From UBA6623 sp965226435 (GTDB lineage Bacteria; Acidobacteriota; Terriglobia; Bryobacterales; UBA6623), in the NCBI GenBank assembly GCA_965226435.1, contig CBDDCY010000012.1, positions 496,001 through 560,000 of the forward strand: DNA of 64,000 nt, written 5' to 3'. The translations under genes were made by a program, and so were the position numbers. Below the pieces are notes generated by a model. That model did not search any database, was not told the DNA's origin, and saw only the letters and a program-made list of their open reading frames with translations. Shown in pieces: positions 8,199 to 17,588 of the stretch (position 1 is the stretch's first letter; the number at the start of each line of letters is the position of its first letter).

Positions 8199-10229
8199 CT
8201 AAATCCGATGAAACGCCCGCAGAATATCCTTCATGGCGTATTCGAGCGCCACCGGGCGGCCATGGGGGCACGACATCGGACAATCGGTCTTCGCCAGCTC
8301 GTCGAGCAGCCATTGGATTTTCGCCGGGGTCAGGGGCGTATTGATCTTGATCGCGGCGTGACAAGCGATGGTGGCGGCCAATCGGCGCTCTAAATCCTCG
8401 AACGAAAGCGCCCGCAGATCGCTTTCCGGGGTGTCGAGGATTTCCTCCATCAACTGCTCGACCTGTTGCGGCGACAAGACAGCCGGAGCCGCCTTGACCG
8501 CGACCGTGCGGTTCCCGAAAGGCTCGACCTCGAAACCGACCGCGTCGAATTCCTTCTGGATCCGCGCGAACTTGATTTCCTGATCCGGCTTAAGGCTCAC
8601 GATGATCGGCATCAGCAACCGTTGTGATTGGACGGCGCCGCGAGTCCGCTCGGCGAGCACCTTCTCGAACAAAATGCGCTCGTGCGCGACATGTTGATCG
8701 ATGATCCAAAGTCCGCCCGGCGCGGCGGCGACGATGAAACTTTCGTGGATCTGGCCCAATGACCGCAGCCGCCCCAAGTCGGCCATCGACCCCGCCGGCG
8801 TGTCGACCAGCGGCGCGCGGCTGTGCGGCTTTTCCTCGATGACGGGAGCCTCGGCCCGCGCGAAAACCGCCGCGTCGGCGGAATCGCTTGGTCCCGGGGG
8901 GGCGTCGGCCGGCGGCACATTGAGGCCGACCGGCGGAGCGGCCGAGCCCGCATCCCGGATAGGAAAATCGATCGGCGGGGCCGAGCTGAAATCGAGCCTC
9001 GCCGGGGGCGGCGGTTCCGCCCCGAGGGAAAATTCGCCCGCGGCGGGAAGTTGCGCTTCGTTGATCGCGCGGCTTGTTTCCGAGTAGGGCAGACCCGCGC
9101 CCGGTTGCCCGGCGGGGAGGTGATCACTTGGGGGAAGCGGAAACGTCGAAACCGGTTTCGATTCGATCAGCCGCTCGCGAATCGCATCCCGCAGGAAGTC
9201 ATGCACAAAGCCCGGATGCCGAAAGCGCACTTCGGTCTTGGAGGGATGAACATTGACGTCCACCTCGTCAAACGGCATCTCGATAAACAGCAACACGAAG
9301 GGGAAATTGCCGGAGGGGATCAAGTTGTGATAGGCCCGCGAAATCGCCCGCAGCAGCAAACGGTCGCGGATCAACCGATGGTTGACAAAGATATAGACCG
9401 AGTTGCGGTTGAGCCTCTGGACTTGCGGTGTCGAAATGAACCCGTGCACGGAGAACTCGCGCTGCTCCGTCGCCGAGCGTCCCGTGCGCGCCGCTTCCAC
9501 CGCGCGTGTCGCGGGCACCGGCGAACCGGCGACTTCAAGCGACCGTTGCCGCGGCGGTAGTTCCACCAGCCGGTCGAGCGTATCGGCGCCGAAGATCTGA
9601 AAGACTCGCTCTTCGAGAGTCTCGACGGGCGAGGCATTAAGCAAGCGGCCTTTTTCGTTCGAAAGCGTAAAGGATCTATCCAGATGCGCCAGGCTGTAAT
9701 GCATCACCACCGAGGAGATATGGCTCAACTCGGTCTTTTCGGTGCGCATGAACTTGCGCCGCGCCGGAACGTTATAGAAAAGATCACGAACGCTGACCGT
9801 GGTGCCGGCCGGCAGCGCGGCTTCGTCGACATTGAGCATCCGGCCGCCCGCGATCTCGACTTTCGTCCCGGTGGGCTCGTCCGCGGAGCGCGTTTCGAGG
9901 ATCAGTCGGGAGATTCCGGCGATCGACGGCAAAGCTTCGCCCCGAAAACCGAGAGTGGAGATTGAAAACAGATCACGCGCCTCGCGCAGCTTGCTGGTGG
10001 CGTGACGTTCGAAGGCCAGCATGGCGTCATCGCGCCCCATCCCGATGCCGTCGTCACTGATGCGAATCAGCCGTTTGCCGGCCGACTCGAGTTCAATGTG
10101 GAGGCGAGTGCTCCGGCCGTCGAGAGAATTCTCGAGAAGCTCTTTGACAACCGATGCCGGCCGTTCAACGACTTCACCGGCGGCGATCTTATTGGCGACG
10201 ATGTCGGGGAGAATGCGAATGCGGCCCAT
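8199..10229 (-). CDS. mutL: DNA mismatch repair protein MutL (endonuclease type)
   Basis: A 676-residue MutL. The N-terminal GHKL ATPase domain shows VANKIAAGEVVERPASVVKE, the ATP-lid region GFRGEALPSIAG and FYNVPARRKF. A Pro/Ala-rich linker (about 350-470) precedes the C-terminal dimerisation/endonuclease domain. The metal-binding motif is DQHVAHERILFE near residue 510, with Val where the usual motif has Ala, and the partner motifs ACHAAIK and CPMSCPHGRP are present, so latent nicking activity is likely. mutS is not adjacent. The gene ends 77 bp upstream of an IS target site. Confidence 0.97.
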   Translation of the reverse strand: MGRIRILPDIVANKIAAGEVVERPASVVKELLENSLDGRSTRLHIELESAGKRLIRISDDGIGMGRDDAMLAFERHATSKLREARDLFSISTLGFRGEALPSIAGISRLILETRSADEPTGTKVEIAGGRMLNVDEAALPAGTTVSVRDLFYNVPARRKFMRTEKTELSHISSVVMHYSLAHLDRSFTLSNEKGRLLNASPVETLEERVFQIFGADTLDRLVELPPRQRSLEVAGSPVPATRAVEAARTGRSATEQREFSVHGFISTPQVQRLNRNSVYIFVNHRLIRDRLLLRAISRAYHNLIPSGNFPFVLLFIEMPFDEVDVNVHPSKTEVRFRHPGFVHDFLRDAIRERLIESKPVSTFPLPPSDHLPAGQPGAGLPYSETSRAINEAQLPAAGEFSLGAEPPPPARLDFSSAPPIDFPIRDAGSAAPPVGLNVPPADAPPGPSDSADAAVFARAEAPVIEEKPHSRAPLVDTPAGSMADLGRLRSLGQIHESFIVAAAPGGLWIIDQHVAHERILFEKVLAERTRGAVQSQRLLMPIIVSLKPDQEIKFARIQKEFDAVGFEVEPFGNRTVAVKAAPAVLSPQQVEQLMEEILDTPESDLRALSFEDLERRLAATIACHAAIKINTPLTPAKIQWLLDELAKTDCPMSCPHGRPVALEYAMKDILRAFHRI

Positions 10230-10323
10230 GCGGGATATTCCCGGGCCATAGAACCCGAGCCGTGCAATGTCCCATCAGCTTACGGGGGCGAGGGGTGCGA
10301 GGGCAAGGAACCCGCCGCTGCGG

Positions 10324-11936
10324 TGTCAAGAGGCGATAGAAATGTCCCCCTCGGTAGGGCGATAGAAATGTCCCCTTGGTTAGCCCGGTAGAAATGTCCC
10401 CTTTTAAGTAAAAGGATAGTAGTCGTAGGGGCTTGTGGGAATGTGGGAATCGCACAGCGATTTCCAAGGGGCTGGGGGAAACGTGGGAAACCCGAGCGAT
10501 GAGGTTCGAAGCTCCTCGTCGGCTGCCGAGGGTTTTCCTCGTTTTCCACGGCCCCGTCATTTCCACAGCCCTCTTCACGCGGTCGCCGCCCGTTTTTTCG
10601 GCTTCAACGGCGCGCGCCAAGGGTGATTCGCCGGCGGTGTGCGCGGCTGCGGCGCCAGGCGCGGTTTCGGCTCCGGCCGCACCTTGGGGAGCGGCTTGGC
10701 GATCTCGTCGAACGCCACCGTTTTCCCCTCGAACACCACCCGCAACTCGCCCTCGCGCGCTTGCTGCACGGTTACTCTCGCGCCTGCGCCCAGAGCCTGA
10801 TTGCGCTGCGGTTTCAACTGCGGAAAACGGTTCTCGAAACGTACCACCAGGTCGTTGGACACCACCCGCTCTCCCTCCAAGCAAAACACCCACTTCAAGT
10901 CCAAACGCTTCGATAAGCGCCGATGAAAGTCCGCTCCCGCTGACGGCTCAGAGGCGAACTTGGCGTTGTGCTCTGGCAGATACTGCTCGTCGAGATAGCG
11001 GTTCGCCGCCTCGTAATCGGCAATGCCTTTGAGCCGCATCTTCTTGATCAGGCGGTCTTGATGGGTGCCGTGATGGCGCTCCACGCGGCCCTTCGCTTGC
11101 GGTGACGAAGCGGCGATGATACCAATGCCGAGCTTGGCGCACATGCGTCCGAACTGCGTCTCGGGCTCGATGCCTTCCAGCGCTTCACGCGACGTTGGCC
11201 GGCGCTTGTAGACGTTCTTCCAGTCGCAATACAACGCCTTCGGAACGCCGTATTGACGCACCCAGGCTTCGAGCAGATCGGCCGCCGCCCAAGTCGTTTC
11301 CTCGCTCGAGAAACGGCACAGCGCCAGACCGGTCGCATCGTCGACGAAGTTCATCAGGCAACCTTTCCGCCCGCGCGCTTCGAGCCACTCGTGGTGCGAA
11401 CCGTCGACCTGGATCAGCTCGCCCAAGTGCGCTTTACGCCGCCGCCGCGAGCGATGCGGCCGGCGCTTGCGGCGGCGGCTCCACAGGCCCTCGGCGAGCA
11501 TCCAGAGCCGCAGTGTTCGCACCGATAGTTTCAGATCGTGGTCTGTCCACAAATGCTCGGCCGCCAGCGTCGGCCCGAAGCGCTCGTGCGGCTCGCCGGA
11601 GTAGTGTTCGCGCACCAGTTGCAGCACTCGCTTGCGAACTTCCGCCGGCTTGGCGCGGTTCGATACCCGGCCCACGTTGCCGTGCTTCAATGCTTTTGTC
11701 CCTCCCGCGCTGTAGCGCCTCCAGATCCGCTTGGTCTGGCGATAACTGATATCGAGTATCCGCGCCGCCTCGCTCAGCTTCAACTCGCCTCGCTTCACCC
11801 GGCCCAGTACCTCGCCCCGTCTCAATTCCTTGTCGTTCATCCATGTCCTCTCCAATCTAGGCTCCTCCTTCGGAGCCTTAGATTAGGGGACATTTCTATC
11901 GCCCTCTCAAGGGGACATTATCATCGCCCTTCAACA
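10324..11936 (-). mobile_element. Complete IS1202/ISTde1-like (ISNCY) insertion sequence, 1613 bp
   Basis: Ends are defined by a 17-bp direct duplication of the target (GGAACCCGCCGCTGCGG at 10307-10323 and 11937-11953). The termini begin TGTCAAGAGGCGATAG on the left and TGTTGAAGGGCGATGA on the right (complement). The left end holds three copies of an 18-bp GGCGATAGAAATGTCCCC-type motif spaced exactly 26 bp (10332, 10358, 10384). The right end has two inverted copies (11886-11903 and 11911-11928), 25 bp apart. These are probably transposase-binding sites. From memory, the ISTde1 subgroup makes 15-18-bp duplications, which fits. The insertion sits just outside the 3' end of the DUF4384 gene. 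Confidence 0.9.
10575..11840 (-). CDS. ISNCY/IS1202-family DDE transposase
   Basis: A 421-residue transposase. N-terminal helix-turn-helix: LKLSEAARILDISYRQTKRIWRRY (described by its ends, about residues 19-42). The catalytic core shows IQVDGSHHEW (first Asp), ALYCDWKNVY (second Asp) and AKGRVERHHGT (Glu), all in the expected order. The start is placed at ATG 11840 with a GAGAGG upstream; a TTG at 11855 would add five residues. The frame is intact and the flanking ends and target duplication are complete, so the element may be active. Confidence 0.92.
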   Translation of the reverse strand: MNDKELRRGEVLGRVKRGELKLSEAARILDISYRQTKRIWRRYSAGGTKALKHGNVGRVSNRAKPAEVRKRVLQLVREHYSGEPHERFGPTLAAEHLWTDHDLKLSVRTLRLWMLAEGLWSRRRKRRPHRSRRRRKAHLGELIQVDGSHHEWLEARGRKGCLMNFVDDATGLALCRFSSEETTWAAADLLEAWVRQYGVPKALYCDWKNVYKRRPTSREALEGIEPETQFGRMCAKLGIGIIAASSPQAKGRVERHHGTHQDRLIKKMRLKGIADYEAANRYLDEQYLPEHNAKFASEPSAGADFHRRLSKRLDLKWVFCLEGERVVSNDLVVRFENRFPQLKPQRNQALGAGARVTVQQAREGELRVVFEGKTVAFDEIAKPLPKVRPEPKPRLAPQPRTPPANHPWRAPLKPKKRAATA

Positions 11937-11958
11937 GGAACCCGCCGCTGCGGGCGGG

Positions 11959-12999
11959 CTACTCCACGATTAAAAGGGGCACCTGAATCATGATCGGTTG
12001 CCCGGGGCGGCCCGGGACGCGATAAAGCGTCTGCGGCATGGCGTCTTCTTGGACCAGCAGACGGGTGCCGGTGCCGGCCTGCTGTTCGGCGCGGGTCCAG
12101 GCGCGGCCCGCGCCGCCGGCGAGTTCGAAAATCTGGGGTTCTTGCGCATATTCGCTTTCCCAGCGGCGCACTTGCTCCTCGGAGAGCTTCCGAGCGTTGC
12201 GGGAAGCCTCGGGTCCGATTGGAACGCCTTCCAGCGGTTCTCGCGACACAATGACCGAAATGAGCTCGGCGGTTTGGTTGGGCTTACTGCGTCGCAGCGT
12301 AAAGTAAGGCGGTCGATCCGATTGATTGGGGATTTCGACCAAGTTGCCCGCCGCGACCCGATTCTCGCCGCCGGCGATTCTTAGTGCCGGGAAAATCAGG
12401 AAGGGCGCACTGCTTGTCCCGTCGGCGTATTGCTCGCGATCGATCACATAGAGATACCCTTGGCGCGGGGCCTCGATTGTCAGCCGAACGCGGTCGCCCT
12501 CGCGCAGCAGCGTGTCCGTCTCGACGCGCTCGGGCGTGACTTTCAAACTGCCGCCCGCCCTCCCGGCCGTCAGCGTTGCCGGGTCTTCCTCCGAAGCCGG
12601 GCGCATGCGCCAAACCGTGATCCCGAGGATAGCGTCATTTTCGGCAAGCGGCTTGGGGGCCGGGGCGGCGGATATGTACTGCGAGGCCGGAGCGGGGTTG
12701 GCGGGCTCCAGGGGCGACGGACTCGGTCCTTTCTTGCTTGAAGCGGAAGTAGATTTGGCGGTTTTCGGCGCGGCCGGGGTCGCCGTCTGCTTGCCGGTTT
12801 CACCGGAACCGCCGGCCGTTTTTGCTTCGACTAACTCAGAGTTCCAAAGCCGTCGCGGCGTTTGGCCCGAGGCCGGCTCGATCACACCGAGAAACGGCGG
12901 GCCGACGACCAACAGGCCGACAAGAAACCACGAACGGATGAACGGAGCAAAACGTCGAGCCGGAACGGGCCGTTCAGGACTACACGGAATCGCAACCAT
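11959..12999 (-). CDS. Membrane-anchored/secreted DUF4384 protein
   Basis: A 346-residue protein starting at ATG 12999. The N-terminus has a basic stretch followed by a hydrophobic segment (FLVGLLVVGPPFLGVIEPAS), either a signal peptide or an anchor. A low-complexity Ala/Pro/Ser/Lys linker follows, then a DUF4384 domain recognisable from REGDRVRLTIEAPRQGYLYV and YADGTSSAPFLIFP. DUF4384 is a beta-rich domain common in acidobacterial envelope proteins of unknown role. An ISNCY element has inserted 5 bp beyond the stop codon without damaging the frame. Confidence 0.8.
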   Translation of the reverse strand: MVAIPCSPERPVPARRFAPFIRSWFLVGLLVVGPPFLGVIEPASGQTPRRLWNSELVEAKTAGGSGETGKQTATPAAPKTAKSTSASSKKGPSPSPLEPANPAPASQYISAAPAPKPLAENDAILGITVWRMRPASEEDPATLTAGRAGGSLKVTPERVETDTLLREGDRVRLTIEAPRQGYLYVIDREQYADGTSSAPFLIFPALRIAGGENRVAAGNLVEIPNQSDRPPYFTLRRSKPNQTAELISVIVSREPLEGVPIGPEASRNARKLSEEQVRRWESEYAQEPQIFELAGGAGRAWTRAEQQAGTGTRLLVQEDAMPQTLYRVPGRPGQPIMIQVPLLIVE

Positions 13000-13553
13000 G
13001 GCTTTATCCTTGTCCGAGTGAATGCCCGGCGCGGGGGTTGGTGAGCCTGGTTGCCCGCCAGGTCGCGCGACCCGCTGCCGCATGACCTTACTGTACGTCA
13101 CCGAACAGCGGTCCGTTGCAGGAAAAAATGGAGGACAGTCCACTTTCCGCCGGATGCGGTTATTGATTCAATGGAACCTATTCGGTCGGCGCTTTTCCAG
13201 GTGATCGCACAGCTTCGGGAAGCGGCGGCGCACCGCGCCGGCGTATTCGGACAGGAAACTTGGTCCCGGCGGGCCGGACCGGAACCGGAAGAATCGGGTA
13301 CAGTCCGTTTCCATGAACCAGCGGATTCATAATATCGCCATGAAAATGGGCGCGGGGACGTTCCCGCCGCCGCTTCGCGGCTCACGAGATTTGCGACGTT
13401 GGCGATCTTCAAACGAAGTGCATGCACCGTACGCTCGACGGGTTATTTTCGGAGGAGCCCACTTTCGCGCCGGATGCGGTTATTGATTCAGTGGAACCGG
13501 CAAGCTCTCAGTTTGTCTCGCCTTCGCTCACGAAACCTCATGCCGGCCCGGGC
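13000..13553. other. Intergenic region rich in dispersed repeats
   Basis: No gene in 554 bases. It contains GGAAAAAATGGAGGACAGTC (13121) followed by ATTCGGTCGGCGCT, as in the unit at 8004. A CATGAACC...TCATAAT...CATGAAAATGG module occurs at about 13317-13350, with a CGCCGCTTCGCGGC hairpin. A second partial copy of the CCGGATGCGGTTATTGATTC motif lies at 13473 (first at 13151). This looks like stacked repeat fragments. Confidence 0.55.
13121..13355. repeat. Repeat unit C, partly degenerate (GACAGTCC family)
   Basis: The left arm carries AAAAAATGGAGGACAGTCCA and the right portion carries GGGTACAGTCCGTTTCCATG near 13295-13315. The internal TATTCGGTCGGCGCT is shared with the unit at 8004-8112. 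The ends are less symmetrical than in units A and B, so the boundaries are approximate. Confidence 0.45.
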
Positions 13554-14102
13554 CTAGTCGGCTTTCGCGTCTCCGGCGGAGATCCTCACCATGATGTGCG
13601 CGTAAGGTGTCCCCTTCCACATCACATACACGGGATCTTTCGGGTTCGTGGAAAGCCCTTCAAACGCGGCCGGATCCGGCACGGTGATCATCAGGTGCGG
13701 ACCTTCCTTGATCCAATCGTTGTCGTCGGTCGGCTCGGCGGCGAAAGGATCAATGTTGCTGGCCCCGAGAGCGTCGCCCTCGCCGGCAAGCATATAGGAG
13801 ACGCTGAATTCGTTGACTTCAGGAGTCTCCTTCTTCATCAGCGCGCCGACCAGGGTGTCCCATTGGGCCTGGTTGCACATCGGACCAATCACGGCATTGC
13901 CCGGATAGCAGGTCCAGGTGGTCGAGCCCTCGCGAAGTGCGCGGCCGTCCATGGTCTTGATGGCGGCGCTGCCGGAGATGACTTCCGGGGCGGCGCTTTC
14001 CGCCGCGGCGATCATTTCTTCATCGCTTCGCTCGGCCTGCGCCTCGCAATAAACAAACAGGCCCAGAGAGAGGACTACTGTGAAAGAACTCAAACGTTTC
14101 AT
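13554..14102 (-). CDS. Small secreted protein of unknown function
   Basis: A 182-residue protein starting at the ATG (14102) that begins a signal peptide (MKRLSSFTVVLSLGLFVYCE, cut after AQA). The mature part has conserved-looking motifs: STTWTCYPGN, VIGPMCNQAQWD, an ISYML-like VSYMLAGEGDALGASNIDPF and a C-terminal MWKGTPYAHIMVRI. I recall similar uncharacterised proteins with WTCYP and PMC motifs, in which the two Cys could form a disulphide. It is last in a run of same-strand genes. No function is assigned. Confidence 0.7.
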   Translation of the reverse strand: MKRLSSFTVVLSLGLFVYCEAQAERSDEEMIAAAESAAPEVISGSAAIKTMDGRALREGSTTWTCYPGNAVIGPMCNQAQWDTLVGALMKKETPEVNEFSVSYMLAGEGDALGASNIDPFAAEPTDDNDWIKEGPHLMITVPDPAAFEGLSTNPKDPVYVMWKGTPYAHIMVRISAGDAKAD

Positions 14103-14190
14103 TGGTTTTGCCTCCGCGCGGAAAAGATCGCGTTTGGTGAGTCTAGCACAGCACACGCTTCAAGACCGCTTCGTGATCGCCGACCAGCAG

Positions 14191-15297
14191 CTACGCCGTC
14201 AACGCTCGCTCAAGTCGAGGAACCACCTCACCGCTGAAAAGCTCCAAACTGCGCAGCCAGGCATCGCGGTTATCCCAATCGTGCGCCACCAGCACGAGAT
14301 TACCGAAAGGCCCTACTCTCTCGCGCAGCGCCAAGATTTGCTCGGCCACCTCGGCGGGATCGCCCGCGATGATGACTTGGTCCATGAAGTAGTCCAGATT
14401 GCACTCGGCGTCGCTCATCGCGGGGTCGGGTTTCCACATCGCCAGGCCCGAGCCCGAAGTGCGGTCGGTCAAATCGAGGATGTATTGGATACACGAGCCG
14501 AGCGAGTTGCCGCGAGCAAGCTTGCGCGCCTCCGCCGTCGTGTCGGCCACGAAAATGTTGCGGGCCACGCACCAATCGGTCGGGTCCGCCGCCCGGCCCG
14601 CGGCGGCGGCACCCTCGGAATAGGTCCGCCACTGATCGGCGAGCACGTCGGCGTGAATCATGTGATGGCTGATCGGTCGAAAACCCCGCGCCGCCGCCGC
14701 CTTCAATCCCGCCGACCCGCGGCTGATGCTGGGGACGAAAATCGGCGGCGTCGGGCGTTGCAAGGGTTTGTGCAGAGTGCCGATGCCGAGTTCAGCGTCC
14801 ACCGCGTCATTGAGCTTAATCTTCCAAAACCGTCCGTCGATTTCATAAGGCGGTTCACCCTCCCAGATCGCCAAAATCATGTCGATTGCTTCGGCCACCC
14901 GCGCCCCGGTATCCTTCGGGTCCACACCGTAGAGCTCCATGTCGGTCGGCACCGCGCCGGGGCCGAAGCAGACGTTCAGCCGTCCGTGCGACAGATGGTC
15001 GAGAAACGCCAACCGGCCGGCGACGTGGGCCGGGTGGTGGTACTGCAAACAAACCGGAGCCGCTCCGATCCGAATCGACTTCGTCAGCCCCAGCACCTTG
15101 CCGAGAAAGATCTCGGGCATGACGATGTTTTCGTACGTCGAGGAGTGGTGCTCGCCGACCCAGAAGTCGTGGAAGCCGAGTTCCTCGCACTGTAGCGCCA
15201 ACTCGAGGTCTTCGTCATAGCACTGCGCGAGCGGCTTGGCGGGATCGTGAACCGGCATGACGAACATGCCGTATTGCAAAGCGGCGGACAACGACAT
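14191..15297 (-). CDS. LLM-class (luciferase-like) flavin-dependent oxidoreductase
   Basis: A 368-residue bacterial-luciferase-like monooxygenase (F420- or FMN-dependent). Visible family features are the N-terminal YGMFVMPVHDP strand, GFHDFWVGEHH with its active-site His, KSIRIGAAPVCLQYHHPAHV and HLSHGRLNVCFGPG. A very strong ribosome-binding site (AGGAGGAAGG) lies immediately before ATG 15297. It sits between an Ldh-type oxidoreductase (45 bp upstream) and a small secreted gene, consistent with a catabolic operon. The substrate is unknown; candidates are alkanals, aromatic or sulfonate compounds. Confidence 0.9.
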   Translation of the reverse strand: MSLSAALQYGMFVMPVHDPAKPLAQCYDEDLELALQCEELGFHDFWVGEHHSSTYENIVMPEIFLGKVLGLTKSIRIGAAPVCLQYHHPAHVAGRLAFLDHLSHGRLNVCFGPGAVPTDMELYGVDPKDTGARVAEAIDMILAIWEGEPPYEIDGRFWKIKLNDAVDAELGIGTLHKPLQRPTPPIFVPSISRGSAGLKAAAARGFRPISHHMIHADVLADQWRTYSEGAAAAGRAADPTDWCVARNIFVADTTAEARKLARGNSLGSCIQYILDLTDRTSGSGLAMWKPDPAMSDAECNLDYFMDQVIIAGDPAEVAEQILALRERVGPFGNLVLVAHDWDNRDAWLRSLELFSGEVVPRLERALTA

Positions 15298-15342
15298 CCT
15301 TCCTCCTACAACACTGACGGAACCAGGCGACGCGAGCGAGAC

Positions 15343-16392
15343 TCAATCATGCATCCCCTCGATCGGCACCCGCAACCGCTCGGCATGCTCCCCGATCGCC
15401 CGCCAGGTCGGCTCATCCACGGGAATCCCCTCGCCGGCCCGCCGCCGCGCCGTAAGGAATTCAATCTCTCCGGGTACGAACACTTCCTCGAAACCCGGCG
15501 CGGGCGCGGACGATTTCATGTAGTCGATTGTCCGCGAGACCTCGCTGAGGAAAACCTCCTCGGGACAGAACGCCGCGGGATCAACCGCGACAAAACAGCA
15601 ACCGTTGCCGACCGCTTCCGGGTCCGTCGTCGCCACGCCGTTGAGGACGCCGCTAAGAATCTCGACCAGCAAGCCAAGCGCGAAGCCCTTGTGCCCCGCC
15701 GCGCCGCCCAAGGGCAGGATGCCCCCGCGTGGCGGTCCGTAGAAGTCCTTCGCATCGGTTGTCGGATCCCCGTCGGCATCGACGACCCAACCCTCGGGCA
15801 GCGGCTTATCTTGATTGTGGTAGACGCGTACCTTGCCTTCCGGCGCGACCGACGTCGCGAAGTCGGCGACGATCGGATCCCCCGCCGAGGGAATCCCGTA
15901 CGCGATCGGGTTGGTGGCCAAGCGTCCCTCGCGCCCGCCGAAGGGCAAAACAAAGTGCCCGCTGATGGGGGAGTTGCAGGTCGCGATCGCGACGACACCG
16001 GCGCGTGCCGCGGTTTCGACATATTCGCCGAGCCGCCCGACGTGGTTGCAGCGGCGCGTCGTCACGCAGGCAGTCTTGTGTTCGCGCGCAATCTCGATGG
16101 CAGTCTCGACGGCCCGAGTCGCGCCCACCATCCCGAAGTTGAGTCCGCAGTCGACCACCGCCGTCGTCGCCGAAGTTGCGCGCACCTCGACCGGCGCGCC
16201 CGGCCGAAGCGTTCCCTGCTCGACGAGCCGCAAGTATTCCGGGATGCGCATTACGCCGTGCGAGTCGTGACCCGCCAGGCTCGACCGCACGAGCGATCGC
16301 GCGACCAGCCGCGCTTCGGCCGCCGGAGCGCCCGCGGCCTCGAACAGCGCCGTCCCGATCGACTCGAATTTCTTGGGTGGAAATAGCCGCAT
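15343..16392 (-). CDS. Ldh-family (malate/L-lactate/ureidoglycolate type) NAD(P)-dependent dehydrogenase
   Basis: A 349-residue member of the Ldh_2 family, unrelated in fold to classical LDH. Motifs include SSLAGHDSHGVMRIPEYL, the catalytic-His region RRCNHVGRLGEY, CNSPISGHFVLPFGG, LATNPIAYGIPS and GAAGHKGFALGLLVEILSGV. These enzymes reduce or oxidise 2-hydroxy/2-keto acids or imino acids. It lies 44 bp after the cyclase gene and 45 bp before the LLM oxidoreductase, all on the minus strand, so the three are probably co-expressed. The exact substrate is not inferable. Confidence 0.9.
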   Translation of the reverse strand: MRLFPPKKFESIGTALFEAAGAPAAEARLVARSLVRSSLAGHDSHGVMRIPEYLRLVEQGTLRPGAPVEVRATSATTAVVDCGLNFGMVGATRAVETAIEIAREHKTACVTTRRCNHVGRLGEYVETAARAGVVAIATCNSPISGHFVLPFGGREGRLATNPIAYGIPSAGDPIVADFATSVAPEGKVRVYHNQDKPLPEGWVVDADGDPTTDAKDFYGPPRGGILPLGGAAGHKGFALGLLVEILSGVLNGVATTDPEAVGNGCCFVAVDPAAFCPEEVFLSEVSRTIDYMKSSAPAPGFEEVFVPGEIEFLTARRRAGEGIPVDEPTWRAIGEHAERLRVPIEGMHD

Positions 16393-16436
16393 GCTTGGTC
16401 ATTACGCCGGTCGAACGCCCGCCGACTTAGAAACTC

Positions 16437-17441
16437 CTACCGCACGGCGATCGGATTCCCCGGCGATCCGGTCGCGCCCTTCAACCGCAGCGGGGAAAAG
16501 ATGAAGGCGAACTCATAGACCTTGTCGGCGGCGAGGGCTTCGAGGTCGAGGTTCTCGATGTGGTAGACGCCGTTGCGCATCAGGTTCCACTGATGCACCG
16601 GGAAGGCGAGATCGGGATCTTCGTGCGGAACCGCCTCGATGGCCCAGGTATCGGCACCGATTAAGACTACCTTGCGGTCGGTTAGGAATTTCGCGGACTC
16701 AAGCCCCAGCCCAGGCTCCCCTTCCCCGTACGTTGCGTTGTCTTTCATCCAGAGCTTGCCGTGGCCGGTGTGGATGAGCACGACATCCCCGGGTCGAATC
16801 TCGACGTCCTGGCGATCCAACGCCCCTTGGAGTTCCTCGGCGCGAATCACGTAGCCCGGCTGCAAGCGATCGACTTGTTTGTACGCCGCCAGATCGATCA
16901 GCACGCCCCGCGTGAAGAACACACCGACATTCGCGACGCCGATCTTCTCGAGCCCGTAGGCCGTTCCGAACTCGCGCAACTTGAAACCGTTGTAGAAAAT
17001 GTCTTCCTCGTCAACCCGGGCCCCGACATGCCCGAGCCCGTCGCACTGGGTGCCGACTTGGCCGATCTCGCCGCTGAACATCTCATCGTTCGAGATCATG
17101 CCGTTGACGCCTCCGGCCACCGCGGTCGGCAGGCCTGGAATGGTGAGGCTGAAGTGGCGGTTTCCGGGCAAGGGAATGCCGTGTTCATAGAGGTGTCCCA
17201 ACTGGTAGACCCGGCCCGTCTTGATCAGAGAGGCGCCCTCGAGCACCTTGTCGGGAGTCAGCCGATTCGCCGCCCCGCGCTCGTCCTCGGCGCCCCATTC
17301 CGAAGGCCACCACTTCGTCGCGACCGGGTTTTCGGCCGGTGGGTCGGCGCCCAGGCTCCAAGTCGTCAGTGCGAGGGCGGCGCGCAAGACAACGCGGGCA
17401 GTCAATCGCGAGGTAAAACCGAGTTTTTTGGACGTGTGCAT
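16437..17441 (-). CDS. Cyclase-family metal-dependent hydrolase, secreted
   Basis: A 334-residue protein of the cyclase / kynurenine-formamidase-like family. An N-terminal hydrophobic segment (ARVVLRAALALTTWSLGA) suggests export. The metal-site region usually written HxGTHxDxxxH appears here as QVGTQCDGLGHV, with Gln for the first and central His, so metal binding may differ. Other family blocks are ADTWAIEAVP, FPVHQWNLMRNGVYHIENLD and the terminal FAFIFSPLRLKGATGSP. It is the first gene of a likely operon with the Ldh-type and LLM oxidoreductases. Confidence 0.88.
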   Translation of the reverse strand: MHTSKKLGFTSRLTARVVLRAALALTTWSLGADPPAENPVATKWWPSEWGAEDERGAANRLTPDKVLEGASLIKTGRVYQLGHLYEHGIPLPGNRHFSLTIPGLPTAVAGGVNGMISNDEMFSGEIGQVGTQCDGLGHVGARVDEEDIFYNGFKLREFGTAYGLEKIGVANVGVFFTRGVLIDLAAYKQVDRLQPGYVIRAEELQGALDRQDVEIRPGDVVLIHTGHGKLWMKDNATYGEGEPGLGLESAKFLTDRKVVLIGADTWAIEAVPHEDPDLAFPVHQWNLMRNGVYHIENLDLEALAADKVYEFAFIFSPLRLKGATGSPGNPIAVR

Positions 17442-17588
17442 GAGATTCGTCTTTGGTTCCCCTAGATTCTACTCCGGACGGTAATGGGGACGCCGACTCG
17501 CGGGGCGAGTGCGGGAAGAGGATATGTCGGCACGAATGCCGACACGGCACGCAAGAATGCGAGCCCTAGCCCGGGCTACGTGGCCTTT

